DNA of 5,748 nucleotides, from positions 1 through 5,748 of the forward strand of contig JALQUD010000049.1 in assembly GCA_023268595.1 (NCBI GenBank). The letters are read 5' to 3'. This document shows, piece after piece, positions 4,120 to 5,748 of the stretch. The stretch comes from Candidatus Saccharimonadia bacterium (lineage in GTDB: Bacteria; Patescibacteriota; Saccharimonadia; Saccharimonadales; UBA4665). The notes under the pieces are model-generated. The model ran no database searches and was not told the DNA's origin. It saw nothing but the letters and a program-made list of their open reading frames with translations. The position numbers were made by a program, and so were the translations under genes. The number at the start of each line of letters is the position of its first letter. Within the stretch, counting starts at the first letter, position 1.

Positions 4120-5748
4120 TCAGTTGCAGGACACGCTGTTGGAAATCTGGTCCAACACCGATTGCAGCTGCGACGTGTTACGTGCATCAGCGTATGAGCC
4201 GCCATTACCAGCCATGTCGGACAACAATTGCGTGTCGATCGGGTCGTACGTGCCGCCAGCATCATCACCGATGCCGATAGTGAACATGCGGATGCCCTGG
4301 CCCTTCATAAGGTTGGCTTTGTTACGGATGTCATTCTTCTCGGCCGTGGTAGCGTCGTTACCCGACGAACCGTTCGGCGAACCGTCAGAGATGAAGATCG
4401 CCACTTTGCTGACACCGGTACGGGCACGCGTGCTGTTCAGTTCCTGACGTCCAGCATCCAGACCCGCCATGTAGTTGGTACCGGCACCGTTACTCATGCC
4501 GTTGATGGCGCTGATGAGGTCACCTTGCGTGCCAGTCAACGTCTGGTTCGTGGCCGCATTCGTGTTAAAGGACGTGATGGTGGCATAGTTGCGGTTAGAG
4601 GCGATATCCGACCCCTGGACGAACTGCTTGGTCAGCCTACGTAGCTCACTGTTGCGCGTTCCTCCTGAAGTACCCCAAGGCTGGAGCATACTGTTCGAGG
4701 TATCCAATATGAATGCGATGTCGTTGACCGTCGTACAGCCACCGGTGGAGATAGTACCGTCAGTCTTCGGCTTACACATGTCATTGCCCGGATCAGGCTG
4801 GACGATGTCGCCAGGTATCCGGAAGTAACCAGGAGCAACTTCGAAACGCTTACAGACCGAACCGTTACTGGTTATGGCCGCACCCGGCAAGTTGCCACCG
4901 GTCTCGACGATTGGCAGCCGTACTTGGATCCGCCGTAGCACGTCATTAGCCTTACCGGTCGAGTCGACCATCGCTTGGACGCCAGAGATTTTCTGGGCAG
5001 TAGCCCCGTTGAACGATTCGATGACCATGTTGCTCGGCTTGTACATCGAGTTGATGCGCAACGACAAAGAGTTGCTACCGCCGGTGATGCCGCTGATCGT
5101 AGCCGTACAGGCCGTGGCAGCCGTACAGTTGGCCGCGACCACATTAGCCTTGCCGGTGTTGCCGGAATATGCCAACGTGCCTGGCGATCCGGTAGTGACC
5201 GGTACGAAGAACGCACTCAGTAGCCCGCCGGTCAGGCTGGCGCTGGTCAGTGAACCGCCGGTCGGCACCAGGTCCATACGCATGACGCCATGTCCACAGC
5301 TCCAGCCGGTCTGCGGCGTGAACGAGTTGGCCGGCGCGCTCGGACAGCCGTCCATCGGTGACCCTGAATTCTCGGTCGAGGGTTTCCAGGTCACCTTGAT
5401 GCTGGTGATCGGCTGGTCGGAAGTGACCGGCACGACGATGGAACTCTGCGAGACATTATCGAACTGGACGTTCGACGGCGCCGGATCGACCTTGAGGCAG
5501 GTATAGCGGACGTCGTATTCACCGTCACCGACTATCATCTGGTTGCCGGTCGGATAATTACCGCCGGCATCGTTGGTCAGACAAGCGGTACGTCCGACGA
5601 TCGGCTGGCCGGTATTGAGTGAATTCTTGATGACGGCACGGGCGTCCTCTACACCGCTCTCGGCCGCGTAGAACGCCTGGCTGCTCAATAGCTGGTCTAG
5701 CGACTGGCGCTGCTCGCGCCGTGAGATAGTCGCGAAGCCGATGACGAT
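4120..5748 (-). CDS. PilX-type minor pilin fused to a vWA adhesin domain (5' end outside window)
   Basis: The visible 542 residues lack only the prepilin leader and the start of the hydrophobic helix, which lie beyond the right edge. The first residues (IVIGFATISRREQRQSLDQL, then SQAFYAAESGVEDARAVI) form the end of a type IV pilin-like N-terminal helix with the PilX hallmark 'QAFYAAESG'. A beta-rich Gly/Ser/Thr region of about 300 residues follows. From about 341 to the end is a von Willebrand factor A domain. Its metal-ion-dependent adhesion site is complete: DTSNS (Asp349, Ser351, Ser353), Thr424 in GAGTNYMAGLDAG and Asp455 in FISDGSPNG. Ten cysteines are present, the last two residues from the C-terminus, suggesting disulfides and export. 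The likely role is a pilus-tip adhesin. Bimodular pilins of this design are known, for example PilB of Streptococcus sanguinis. The stop is TGA, and more pilus genes may lie upstream. Confidence 0.85.
   Translation of the reverse strand: MVIGFATISRREQRQSLDQLLSSQAFYAAESGVEDARAVIKNSLNTGQPIVGRTACLTNDAGGNYPTGNQMIVGDGEYDVRYTCLKVDPAPSNVQFDNVSQSSIVVPVTSDQPITSIKVTWKPSTENSGSPMDGCPSAPANSFTPQTGWSCGHGVMRMDLVPTGGSLTSASLTGGLLSAFFVPVTTGSPGTLAYSGNTGKANVVAANCTAATACTATISGITGGSNSLSLRINSMYKPSNMVIESFNGATAQKISGVQAMVDSTGKANDVLRRIQVRLPIVETGGNLPGAAITSNGSVCKRFEVAPGYFRIPGDIVQPDPGNDMCKPKTDGTISTGGCTTVNDIAFILDTSNSMLQPWGTSGGTRNSELRRLTKQFVQGSDIASNRNYATITSFNTNAATNQTLTGTQGDLISAINGMSNGAGTNYMAGLDAGRQELNSTRARTGVSKVAIFISDGSPNGSSGNDATTAEKNDIRNKANLMKGQGIRMFTIGIGDDAGGTYDPIDTQLLSDMAGNGGSYADARNTSQLQSVLDQISNSVSCN

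Overview
The window suggests a member of the Candidate Phyla Radiation (Patescibacteria), most likely a Saccharibacteria (TM7)-like genome. This is a judgement from gene content and protein style, not a database result. The signs are a PilX-type pilin with very short spacing to its neighbour, a single XerC/D-type recombinase, an N-terminal PH-domain-type membrane protein fragment, NYN and four-helix-bundle small proteins, and several genes whose start codon lies only 6-7 nt after a -10 box. TGA is used as a stop, so the ordinary bacterial code applies.

Left part (1-1281). A membrane protein fragment runs off the left edge on the minus strand. Its short upstream region carries an inverted repeat and, on the plus strand, a near-consensus sigma70 promoter pointing the other way. 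Next comes an AT-richer two-gene unit on the minus strand: an intact four-helix-bundle-like protein followed 9 nt later by a broken NYN-domain nuclease gene. A hairpin closes the unit directly after the stop codon.

Middle (1282-1580). A 19-nt copy of the 3' end of tRNA-Arg(CCU) lies 165 nt from the same sequence inside the intact tRNA gene. The interval is packed with four consecutive GC-rich hairpins, the last a perfect 16-bp terminator. This looks like a small inserted unit or a remnant at a tRNA attachment site and is the most unusual piece of the window. Two more palindromes separate the tRNA from ndk.

Right part (1581-5748). On the minus strand are ndk (nucleoside diphosphate kinase) and a secreted family 16 glycoside hydrolase. 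A plus-strand tyrosine recombinase diverges from the hydrolase through a 58-nt region with overlapping promoters. Convergent with it is a large cysteine-rich minor pilin fused to a von Willebrand factor A domain, cut by the right edge. The pilin-adhesin and the secreted glycan hydrolase could both act at the surface of a host or prey cell, which fits an epibiotic lifestyle. That link is inference from domains and proximity; they are not in one operon.
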